NCBI RefSeq assembly: GCF_008000815.1
Contig: NZ_CP042806.1
Location: 3,534,001 to 3,598,000 of the forward strand
Direction: 5' to 3'
Length of the DNA stretch: 64,000 nucleotides
From: Terriglobus albidus
GTDB taxonomy: Bacteria; Acidobacteriota; Terriglobia; Terriglobales; Acidobacteriaceae
Shown here one piece after another: positions 35,580 through 42,941 of this stretch. The number at the start of each line of letters is the position of its first letter. The stretch's first letter is position 1. Made by a program: the position numbers and the translations under genes. The notes beneath the pieces were generated by a model, which did no database searches, was not told the origin of the DNA, and saw only the letters and a program-made list of their open reading frames with translations.

Positions 35580-37550
35580 ATGAATTCCATGCACCGCCGT
35601 CTTTTTGTCCTAACCGCTGTGGCCGGACTTCTATCCGGGATGTATTGCGCGGCACAGACGACGATCCACTTGGATACAACCAGCTCCGGTAAGGTGTTTG
35701 AAGGACTAGGTGCAGTGAGTGCTGGCGCCAGTTCCCGCCTGCTCATTGACTATCCAGAACCGCAGAGGTCAGAGATCCTGGACTTCCTGTTCAAGCCGAA
35801 GTTCGGGGCTTCGCTGCAGCATCTGAAAGTTGAAATAGGGTCGGACGTCAATTCCACGGATGGGTCCGAGCCAAGCCACATGCGATCAGCAACAGACCAT
35901 GACTATTCTCGCGGGTATGAATGGTGGTTGATGAAGGAAGCGCGGAAGCGCAACCCGGCTATTGTGTTGGACACGCTCGCATGGGGGACTCCTGGCTGGG
36001 TGGGGCACGGCAAGTTTTTCAGTAAAGACATGGCGGAATACGTCGCCGATTTCCTGAAGGGTGCGCAGAAACAAGGTTTGAATATTGAATACACCGGGGC
36101 GTGGAATGAGCGTCGTCCTGACTATGAATGGGTAAAGTTGCTGCGCACGGTGCTTGACCAGCATGGCCTGAAGACGAAGATCGTTTGCTGTGACATGACG
36201 CCGAATTCTGGCATGTACACGGTACTGGATAAAGTGAACTCGGATCCGATGCTGGATAAAGCGGTCGACGTGATTGGTGTGCATTATCCTGCCGAGGTTC
36301 CAGGAATCGCACCGGCGGCGATTCAGGACACTCAACGCCGCGTCTGGTCCAGCGAAGATCAACCAAACCCTGGAAGCGGCCCCTTTATCGCGCGAGATTG
36401 GGCTCACGGAGGACGTATCCTGGCCCGGCGCTACAACGAGAATTACGTCAAGGGACGCTTTACCAAAACCGAGATCTGGAGCCCAATCACTTCGTACTAC
36501 GATCTCCTCGCCGCGCCGAACTCCGGTCTGATGTATGCCAATACGCCGTGGTCAGGAAACTACGATGTGCAGTCCACGATCTGGGTAACGGCGCATACGA
36601 CACAATTTGTTGAGCCGGGATGGAAGTACATGGACACTGCGACAGGTTATTTGCCAGACGATAGCGGCACCTATGTCGCTATGCACGCTCCTCTGTCGGG
36701 GAGCAAGCCCGTTGATTGGAGCGTCGTCCTGGAAACCACATCCGCGAATCGCGTGCAGCATGTCACCCTGCAATTGGGTAAGGGGCTGAGCATCGGAACC
36801 GCGTTTGTCTGGCAGACGAATGCAACAAAGACGTTTGAACAGATTGCTGCTATTCCTGTGAAAGATGGCCGAGTGACGTATGACTTTGAACCGGGTTCCA
36901 TCTATACCATCACGACAACTACTGGCCAAACGCGCGGCACAAGGCATCCGCCCGCGGCCGCGGCATTTCCTTTCCCGTATTCCGACGATTTTGAAGCAGT
37001 GGAGACCGGTCGAACCGCGAAATATCTGAGCGATCAGGACGGCGCATTTGAAGCGTCTGCATGTGACGGACGCACCGGCCGATGCCTGCAACAGGAGATC
37101 ACGGAAAAGCCAACTCCCTGGTCTCCGCGTCCGGATCCGTTCACCATCGCAGGTGACATCAAGTGGAGCGACTACAAAGTTGGCATCGATGTGATGCTGC
37201 CTAAGGATGGTGTCGCAACAGTACTGGGACGGATAGATTCCGCGGATGTCTTCCAGGACCACAAGGCTATGTACCCAAGCGCTTACGTCTTCAAGATTGA
37301 AGCGAGTGGAAAGTGGTCGCTGCTTTCAACGCGATTCAAGAACGCTCCGATGGCACTTGCTCAGGGCCATGTCGATATCGGACAAGAGTGGCACAGGATG
37401 GAGCTGCAGTTTCAGGGGGCCTCCATCACCGCGCTCTTAGACGGGAAGCAACTTTCGGTGGTTCAAGATACCGCGCATTCTTCAGGGATGGCCGGTTTCG
37501 GGAGCGATTGGTCGAAAGTGCAATTCGACAACCTCAGAATAGGCAAGTAG
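35580..37550 (+). CDS. GH59 galactocerebrosidase-like beta-galactosidase
   Basis: 656 residues with a signal peptide (LFVLTAVAGLLSGMYCAAQ). The match to GH59, the family of animal galactosylceramidase (GALC), is striking: FEGLGAVSAGASSRLL, LFKPKFGASLQHLKVEIG, GSEPSHM, RGYEWWLMKEARKRNP, IGVHYP, HTTQFVEPGWKYM. The probable acid/base is Glu177 in AWNER and the nucleophile Glu259 in WSSED, as in GALC. The C-terminal lectin-like domain (YSDDFEAVE to FDNLRIGK) is also present. It should hydrolyse beta-galactosides, possibly glycolipids, in the periplasm. Start at 35580 has GAGGGG 4 nt upstream. Confidence 0.93.
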   Translation: MNSMHRRLFVLTAVAGLLSGMYCAAQTTIHLDTTSSGKVFEGLGAVSAGASSRLLIDYPEPQRSEILDFLFKPKFGASLQHLKVEIGSDVNSTDGSEPSHMRSATDHDYSRGYEWWLMKEARKRNPAIVLDTLAWGTPGWVGHGKFFSKDMAEYVADFLKGAQKQGLNIEYTGAWNERRPDYEWVKLLRTVLDQHGLKTKIVCCDMTPNSGMYTVLDKVNSDPMLDKAVDVIGVHYPAEVPGIAPAAIQDTQRRVWSSEDQPNPGSGPFIARDWAHGGRILARRYNENYVKGRFTKTEIWSPITSYYDLLAAPNSGLMYANTPWSGNYDVQSTIWVTAHTTQFVEPGWKYMDTATGYLPDDSGTYVAMHAPLSGSKPVDWSVVLETTSANRVQHVTLQLGKGLSIGTAFVWQTNATKTFEQIAAIPVKDGRVTYDFEPGSIYTITTTTGQTRGTRHPPAAAAFPFPYSDDFEAVETGRTAKYLSDQDGAFEASACDGRTGRCLQQEITEKPTPWSPRPDPFTIAGDIKWSDYKVGIDVMLPKDGVATVLGRIDSADVFQDHKAMYPSAYVFKIEASGKWSLLSTRFKNAPMALAQGHVDIGQEWHRMELQFQGASITALLDGKQLSVVQDTAHSSGMAGFGSDWSKVQFDNLRIGK

Positions 37551-37721
37551 GACAAAGAAGCTATGTAGATGGGCGGGGCACGGTTCCGCCGAGGCATCCT
37601 GCAACGTGCGCGATCAGGCGACTGGATGGAAGGTTATCCAGCGGATGTACGAGGAATTTTCCTGTGGGACGCTTAGCGTTGGATGGAGGATTTTCGTAAG
37701 TCGCTAAGTTGTTGGGGAGTT

Positions 37722-37796
37722 TGGAGGCGCGGGTCGGAATCGAACCGACGCATAAAGGTTTTGCAGACCTCTCCCTTACCACTTGGGTACCGCGCC
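37722..37796 (-). tRNA. tRNA-Cys (GCA)
   Basis: Reads as a full cloverleaf on the minus strand: acceptor GGCGCGG/CCGCGCC, D-arm, anticodon stem GAGGT/ACCTT with loop CTGCAAA (anticodon GCA), T-arm GTCGG-TTCGATT-CCGAC, discriminator T and an encoded CCA. Discriminator U73 is normal for Cys. It lies 38 nt downstream of tRNA-Gly and shares its promoter. Confidence 0.97.
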
Positions 37797-37833
37797 GAAT
37801 GCTGTAGGGATTGACAGCAGTGGAGGGACTTTA

Positions 37834-37909
<76 letters not shown>

Positions 37910-37923
37910 CCGTTCCAAGAACA

Positions 37924-37952
37924 ACTATATCGATTGGGGCGAAATCAATCAA
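37924..37952 (-). promoter_or_regulatory. Sigma-70-type promoter of the tRNA-Gly/tRNA-Cys transcript
   Basis: On the minus strand TTGATT (37952-37947) is followed after exactly 17 bp by TATAGT (37929-37924). The expected start falls a few bases before the 5' end of tRNA-Gly at 37909, so the leader is very short, as is usual for tRNA genes. Confidence 0.75.
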
Positions 37953-37965
37953 GTCCGCCCATAAC

Positions 37966-39819
37966 TTAGTTGTTGGAAACGGTGATCGGAACCAGGGGGC
38001 CGGTATTTCCTTTGCGGCGGCTGCGAACAATGTGGGGCGTCAGCAGGATGACCAGATCGCTCTTGCTGCGTGAGCTCTGCTTGTTCGTTGTGCTGCCAAA
38101 GCCAGGTAGCTCGCTCAGCCCCGGCAGGCCGCTGACCGCGTACGCCTCCTGCTCTGACATGGCCGAGACCAGCATGATAGTGTCTCCGTCATGTGTCGTG
38201 ACATCTGATGCGTACTGGCGGCTTGCGAGTACAGGGATGCCGTTCAGCGAGCTTCCAGCCAGTGCCTCGATCTTGAAGTCCATCTTGACGTGAATGTCCC
38301 CGGTCTTCTGGATGGTTGGCTCGGCCTTGAAAGTCAGCCCCAGGTCCTCATATTGAATCTGCGGAATGGCATTGCTCAGCAGATTGGACGAAGAGGAATT
38401 GGTTCCCAGATACTGCGCCAGCAGGGATGAAGCTGACGATGATGCTGTCGAAGTGAGGTCCGAATAGAGAGACGTGGCGATCGGATACCGCGTTCCCGCG
38501 CGGAAGGTTGACTGCTCTCGGTCTCGGACACGCAGCATCACGTCATCCAGTGCACGCGAGTCGGATGACGTGAAACCCAGGTTCAGTATCGGTGTGAGTC
38601 CGGCAGAAAGAACAGTGGTTGTCAGGCCTCCGCCAACGGCGAGGAACGAATTCGACAACAGGCTGGAGCTCACAACGCCCGAAGCCAACAGGTACAGCGC
38701 AATCTGCGTCGGTGTTGTCGACGAAGTGAAGATGCCGGCAGCGTAAAGCTGATTGATCAGGCTCTGGTTGGACGAGATGATGCTCTGCGCCTGTGATGCA
38801 AGGTTGTAGGCGCTAAGCTGCGTCGGAAGAATTATGCCTACATTCCGCGTACGCGAGGTGTCCAGGGAATAGACCTTCAGGTCAAAGACAACTTCGCTTC
38901 CGCCATCCAGAAGGTCGCTGAGCACGGCATTCATGGCGTTGATGGACTGCTGCGGCGCTCGTACCACTAGGTTTCCTGAATTTACCTGGACTGTCGCCAG
39001 CTTGATATCGAAGACCTGACGCACAACATTACCCAGCTCGGTCATCTGAGTGTTATTCAGGCCCGCAAGGTACACCGTTTCCTGAAAGAGATGCTCGTAC
39101 TGGTCGTGATTCTCCAGGGTGTCGCCGGCGACGATGATGGTGTGTTCGTCAATGGGAACGGCGAAGGCGTGGAAGAGCTGGCCGAGGATATCGAGACAAC
39201 GCTGATAGGTCAGGCCGTCGAGATCAATCTTCGTCTGCTCGCCGCTGAGGCCGTTGCCAAAGATAACGCGCAGGCCGGCCTGGTTGGCGGCTGCCATATA
39301 GGCCTCGCGCGCCCCTCCCCGCAGATGCAGGCTGATCGGAGTGTTTTTGAGGGCCAGGGAGATCGGACCGGCAAGCTGTGGCGCCGCATCGGCAGGTAAG
39401 GTGGGCACGGCCTCAACGCGCGGCGTGGTATCGAGGTTGGCGAAATGCTGCGTCACGATCGGATTGTCCGGAGCGAGGGCACGTGCCTGTTCCAGAAGAC
39501 GGGATGAGTCCGTCAGGTTCCCCGAGAGCCCGGCATTGGCTGATTGTTGTACTAGCTTCGTGACACGGTGTTCCCGGGCGGTTAGCGCGGCGGCGGCATA
39601 TTCAGCCTTGGAGGGATCCAGTTTGAAAGCCTTGGCGAAGGCTTTTTCGGCGGCAACCAGATCGTTCCGGTCCAGTGCCCGCGCACCTTCCAGGTAAGCA
39701 TCGGCAGCCTTCCTGGCCTGTTTTGCCGAGACTGGTTTGGCAGGAGTCTGCGCACCGACGTACGACCACGCGGCACCCGCAAGCAAGACTGCGGCCACGG
39801 CGATGCGAAGATGCTTCAT
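37966..39819 (-). CDS. Secretin-domain protein with TPR-like N-terminus
   Basis: 617 residues. After a signal peptide (HLRIAVAAVLLAGAAWSYVGAQ) comes an alpha-helical TPR-like region (YLEGARALDRNDLVAAEKAFAKAFKLDPSKAEYA), an STN-like short domain (about 165-240: LALKNTPISLHLRGGAREAY), a secretin N1-like domain (LVVRAPQQSINAMNAVLSDLL) and the C-terminal secretin beta-domain (GLTFKAEPTIQ, VPVLAS-like GIPVLASRQYASDV, LPGLSELPGFGS, LVILLTPHIVR). Such proteins form outer-membrane rings for type II/IV pilus systems. No other secretion genes are adjacent; a Fis-type gene precedes it. A long Ser/Thr-rich segment (about 330-480) is atypical. Confidence 0.85.
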   Translation of the reverse strand: MKHLRIAVAAVLLAGAAWSYVGAQTPAKPVSAKQARKAADAYLEGARALDRNDLVAAEKAFAKAFKLDPSKAEYAAAALTAREHRVTKLVQQSANAGLSGNLTDSSRLLEQARALAPDNPIVTQHFANLDTTPRVEAVPTLPADAAPQLAGPISLALKNTPISLHLRGGAREAYMAAANQAGLRVIFGNGLSGEQTKIDLDGLTYQRCLDILGQLFHAFAVPIDEHTIIVAGDTLENHDQYEHLFQETVYLAGLNNTQMTELGNVVRQVFDIKLATVQVNSGNLVVRAPQQSINAMNAVLSDLLDGGSEVVFDLKVYSLDTSRTRNVGIILPTQLSAYNLASQAQSIISSNQSLINQLYAAGIFTSSTTPTQIALYLLASGVVSSSLLSNSFLAVGGGLTTTVLSAGLTPILNLGFTSSDSRALDDVMLRVRDREQSTFRAGTRYPIATSLYSDLTSTASSSASSLLAQYLGTNSSSSNLLSNAIPQIQYEDLGLTFKAEPTIQKTGDIHVKMDFKIEALAGSSLNGIPVLASRQYASDVTTHDGDTIMLVSAMSEQEAYAVSGLPGLSELPGFGSTTNKQSSRSKSDLVILLTPHIVRSRRKGNTGPLVPITVSNN

Positions 39820-39847
39820 CGAAGAGTTAGACGCGAAAGAATGGGAT

Positions 39848-39963
39848 TAGAGCATTTTTCCTGTCGCTCGGTATCCCGGTAAAGGAGTGTCGCGGCGTTT
39901 TCATTGCGGAAAACGCCCATGAATGCAGAAGCCCTACGCTAGACCTACAGGAAAAACGCTCTA
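39848..39963. repeat. Palindromic MITE/REP-like element with 17-bp terminal inverted repeats
   Basis: The ends are TAGAGCATTTTTCCTGT (39848-39864) and ACAGGAAAAACGCTCTA (39947-39963), inverted copies with one mismatch. The centre holds a perfect hairpin GGCGTTTTC-ATTGCG-GAAAACGCC (39894-39917). The right end supplies the TAG stop codon of the Fis-type gene. Total 116 bp without coding capacity. This arrangement resembles non-autonomous palindromic elements; no second copy is present in the window, so the mobile nature is inferred. Confidence 0.55.
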
Positions 39964-40251
39964 GCGTGCGCCGACAACAACATTGAATGCCGGCCGCTCC
40001 ACGTTGCGCTCACTGCGCACGGGACGGCGGAGGCCATTGCGGATGGCGTTCGAGTCCATGTTCAGCTCGGCCAGCGTACGGGAGAGCGTATTGCGGTGCA
40101 TGCCCAGCTCTTCCGCAGCCTTGCACTGGTTGCCGCGATGATGCGCGAGCACTTCGAGGATGTAGCGCTTCTTGAACTCGCGCACAGCGTCGGTATAGCT
40201 GATTCCTGCATTGTGCATCTGTGCGACTAGAGTCTCAAGTTCTCGCTTCAT
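39961..40251 (-). CDS. Fis-type helix-turn-helix protein
   Basis: 96 residues. A short N-terminal helix (ETLVAQMHNAGISYTDAVREFKKRYI) is followed by a Fis/HTH_8 DNA-binding helix pair, VLAHHRGNQCKAAEELGMHRNTLSRTLAEL (about 33-62), the same fold as the C-terminus of NtrC and Fis. It has a basic tail (RNGLRRPVRSERNVERPAF). AGAGGA lies 4-5 nt before the ATG. It is 30 nt downstream of cvpA and upstream of the secretin-like gene. Its stop codon lies in the right end of a palindromic repeat. It probably acts as a small nucleoid or regulatory protein; targets are unknown. Confidence 0.88.
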   Translation of the reverse strand: MKRELETLVAQMHNAGISYTDAVREFKKRYILEVLAHHRGNQCKAAEELGMHRNTLSRTLAELNMDSNAIRNGLRRPVRSERNVERPAFNVVVGAR

Positions 40252-40281
40252 TTCTTCCTCTTCGAAGTTACAGTCGTTCTC

Positions 40282-40815
40282 TTACCGATGTCGGGAGACC
40301 GTAGCGGCCTCTTTTTTGAGTTGCGAGACACCGTTCATCACGCGCTGCTGAAAATCAGTTGGCACGATGAAGGATACCCCATGCGATGCGGTTAGGAAAT
40401 AGGGAGCTAGGTACGACTGGCGAAACAGGGTCGATTTGGGCAAAAAAGCCGCAACGGACATGACAATTGCCGTAACGGCCAGACAACCCCGCAGAAATCC
40501 AAAACAAGCTCCTCCCAGGCGATCAGCCATGCCAAGTCCAACGGCCTCACAGCTTTTGCGGATGGCAAAGCCGGCCAGTGTTGCCAGCAGCATGACCGCA
40601 AAGGCGATGATCAGAAATGCCGCTGTCTCAGCGGCTGGCCGTGCCGTGATCCATCGGGCCAGAAGAGCCGCGACCTGCGGATAGTACATCCCCGCCAGCA
40701 CGATGCCGAGTGCGATGCCTGCCAACGAAAACAATGACCGGATGAGGCCACGCAGAAAGGCGGCAATCACCGACCAGGCAAGCAGAGCGACGATGGCATA
40801 GTCCACCGGGGTCAT
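40282..40815 (-). CDS. CvpA-family inner-membrane protein
   Basis: 177 residues with four hydrophobic segments: VDYAIVALLAWSVIAAFLRGL, SLAGIALGIVLAGMY, ETAAFLIIAFAVMLLATLAGF and FGFLRGCLAVTAIVMSVAAFL. The loop ADRLGGACFGFLRG matches the CvpA consensus (DR-x-LG-x-x-FG-x-x-RG). CvpA proteins are linked to envelope stress resistance and colicin V export. ATG at 40815 is preferred over the adjoining GTG. The gene lies 66 nt after purC, a classic association of cvpA with purine genes. Confidence 0.88.
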   Translation of the reverse strand: MTPVDYAIVALLAWSVIAAFLRGLIRSLFSLAGIALGIVLAGMYYPQVAALLARWITARPAAETAAFLIIAFAVMLLATLAGFAIRKSCEAVGLGMADRLGGACFGFLRGCLAVTAIVMSVAAFLPKSTLFRQSYLAPYFLTASHGVSFIVPTDFQQRVMNGVSQLKKEAATVSRHR

Positions 40816-40881
40816 CACTCTTTATTTTGAGTGATACCCGGCGGATTTAGCTGTTGACTCTTTGGCTACACCTCAATTTGG

Positions 40882-41775
40882 CTACGCCTCAAGAGGGTTG
40901 CCGGTGATGCGTTGATACGCCTCGAGGTACTTGGCGCGGGTATTAACGATGACCTCCTCCGGCAGAGCGGGCGCGGGAGCCTGTTTGTTCCAGTGGATTG
41001 ATTCCAGATAATCGCGCACGTACTGCTTATCGAAGGAGGGCTGCGCTCCGCCGGGAGAGTACAGATCGGCCGGCCAGTAACGGGAGGAGTCCGGTGTCAA
41101 CACCTCGTCCGCCAGCGTGATGGCTCCGTCGATTACGCCAAATTCGAACTTGGTATCCGCCAGGATTAGCCCCTTCGATTCGGCATGAGCGGAGGCTTTG
41201 GCATAGATGGCCAAGGTCAGGTCACGCAGTTGGTTGGCAGTGTCTCGCCCGACAACCTGGATCACGTCTTCGAAAGAGATGTTTTCGTCGTGCCCCACGT
41301 TGTTCTTAGCTGCGGGAGTGAAGATCGGTTCCGGCAGCCGGTCAGACTCGCGTAGACCTTTGGGCAGTGGAATGCCGCAGATCATGCCGGTCTTCTGGTA
41401 GTCCTTCCATCCGGAACCGGAGATGTATCCGCGAACGACACACTCAACAGGGAACATCTCCGCCCGCTTTACCAGCATCGAGCGCCCCTGGAGTTGCTTG
41501 GCATATTCCGGTAATGGAGACGGATACCTGGCAACATCGGAGGTAATCAGATGGTTAGGGACGATCTCCCTCAGGTGTTCAAACCAGAAGAGAGAGAGCT
41601 GCGTCAGCACCTTCCCCTTGTCCGGAATGCCTGAGCCGAGTACATGATCGAATGCCGAGATGCGGTCGGTTGCAACGAACAGAAGTTCGCGGTCGCTGAC
41701 CGCCAGAATATCGCGCACCTTACCGCGAGCAGTGAGCGGCAGAGGCAGGTCGGTTTGAAGAAGTGCTTGATGCAT
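40882..41775 (-). CDS. purC: Phosphoribosylaminoimidazole-succinocarboxamide synthase (SAICAR synthetase)
   Basis: 297 residues catalysing ATP-dependent condensation of CAIR with aspartate in purine synthesis (cytosol). Family landmarks: GKVRDILAV near the N-terminus, TDRISAFDHVLGSGIPDKGKVLTQLS, VPNHLITSD, PVECVVRGYISGSGWKDYQ, LPEPIFTPAAKN, GLILADTKFEFG and LADEVLTPDSSRYWPA, all in the expected order. Length fits the single-domain 290-300 residue type. ATG at 41775 is chosen because an upstream extension to 41910 carries no family sequence. No strong ribosome site is visible. Confidence 0.97.
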   Translation of the reverse strand: MHQALLQTDLPLPLTARGKVRDILAVSDRELLFVATDRISAFDHVLGSGIPDKGKVLTQLSLFWFEHLREIVPNHLITSDVARYPSPLPEYAKQLQGRSMLVKRAEMFPVECVVRGYISGSGWKDYQKTGMICGIPLPKGLRESDRLPEPIFTPAAKNNVGHDENISFEDVIQVVGRDTANQLRDLTLAIYAKASAHAESKGLILADTKFEFGVIDGAITLADEVLTPDSSRYWPADLYSPGGAQPSFDKQYVRDYLESIHWNKQAPAPALPEEVIVNTRAKYLEAYQRITGNPLEA

Positions 41776-41842
41776 ATGGGGAAAACATGAGTGTATCAAG
41801 TGGTTACTTCGATGCGGGAAGATACAGCTGCGTCGATCTGTC

Positions 41843-42835
41843 CTAGGCGGCCTCATTCCTCGGCTTAGGCGGATGGGAGAGCTGTTCCTGCGCCAGCTTG
41901 CGTTCGGCAATGGCTGCTTCCAGCTCTGAATTGAACTCCGCTCCCAGCAGGATTGTGAAGGCTGTCAGGTAAAACCACGTCAGCAGGATGATGACAGCTC
42001 CCAGAGAACCGTAGGTCACCGAGTAGTTGTTGAAGAACTGCAGATAGGTTCTCAACCCAATGGAGGCTGTCAACCAGCAGGTAATGCCGAGTGCCCCTCC
42101 GGGTGTAAGCCATCGCCAGGCCCGAGCCTTGAAGTTTGGCGCGAAGTAGTAGAGCAAGGCGATCGTCAATGCCAGAAAGGAACCGCCAGCAGCATATCCG
42201 AGAACGCGCGCCATCCAGCCCACCACAGCGTGAAGGCCAATCGTTGCGGTAAGCCAGTGACCGAGCAGGTCGCCTCCCAGCATCGATGACAAAGAGAAAG
42301 TCAGCATGATGGAGATAACGACGGTCAGCACCATGGCGGAGAGACGAGCCCGCAAATAAGATCGCGATTCCCGGATGTTGTAGACCGAATTCAAAGCGTC
42401 CTGCATGGCTGAAACACCAACGGATGCGGACCACAGTGCTGCCAGCAAGCCAACGGTGACCTTTCCGGTGGTGGAATGTGCCGTCGTCTGATCGAAGGTG
42501 TGCAGCACCAGGTCGAATGCCTCCGGCGGAATCACCTTGGCGAGATATTGCAGGATCTCCATGTAAAACCCTGTTGCGGATTTGGCCGCAATGCCGAGCA
42601 GGGAACTGGTTGCGATGAGCGCGGGGAAGACTGCAAACAGGAAGTAATACGCGAGCTGTGCCGAACGGCCTAATAAGTCATCTTTCAGGAACGATCGCGC
42701 GGTTCGTCGCAGCACAACACGCAGGCTGATGCCTTCCAGGTTCCATAGAGATCGCAGCGGAGACCGGTTGACCATGTCCCATACGTACTGCGGCGCCGAA
42801 GGACTCCTCGGCTCGGGTTGGGCATCCAGCAACAT
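41843..42835 (-). CDS. YihY/BrkB-family inner-membrane protein
   Basis: About 330 residues with six hydrophobic segments. Family landmarks: LLGRSAQLAYYFLFAVFPALIATSSLLG, LLAALWSASVGVSAMQDALNSVYNIRESRSYLRARL and VTYGSLGAVIILLTWFYLTAFTILLGAEFNSELE. YihY proteins (formerly misnamed RNase BN) have no settled function; some have been proposed to export. The start is uncertain: ATG 42835 is taken because the longer TTG frame (42898) begins inside the terminator hairpin of smc, while ATG 42775 is a third option. Confidence 0.85.
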   Translation of the reverse strand: MLLDAQPEPRSPSAPQYVWDMVNRSPLRSLWNLEGISLRVVLRRTARSFLKDDLLGRSAQLAYYFLFAVFPALIATSSLLGIAAKSATGFYMEILQYLAKVIPPEAFDLVLHTFDQTTAHSTTGKVTVGLLAALWSASVGVSAMQDALNSVYNIRESRSYLRARLSAMVLTVVISIMLTFSLSSMLGGDLLGHWLTATIGLHAVVGWMARVLGYAAGGSFLALTIALLYYFAPNFKARAWRWLTPGGALGITCWLTASIGLRTYLQFFNNYSVTYGSLGAVIILLTWFYLTAFTILLGAEFNSELEAAIAERKLAQEQLSHPPKPRNEAA

Positions 42836-42895
42836 GCATCTACGTTGGATGACTGGATCGCGGCAGGGTTTGGATGGGTATTCGACCGTGCAAAA

Positions 42896-42923
42896 CAAAG
42901 GGCCTCGTGATGGAGGCCCTTTG
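42896..42923 (-). terminator. Rho-independent terminator of smc
   Basis: Perfect 11-bp stem CAAAGGGCCTC/GAGGCCCTTTG with a 6-nt loop. On the minus strand it is followed by TTTTG. It begins 18 nt after the smc stop codon and separates smc from the YihY gene. Confidence 0.85.
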
Positions 42924-42941
42924 TCATTCTATTGATTGTAT

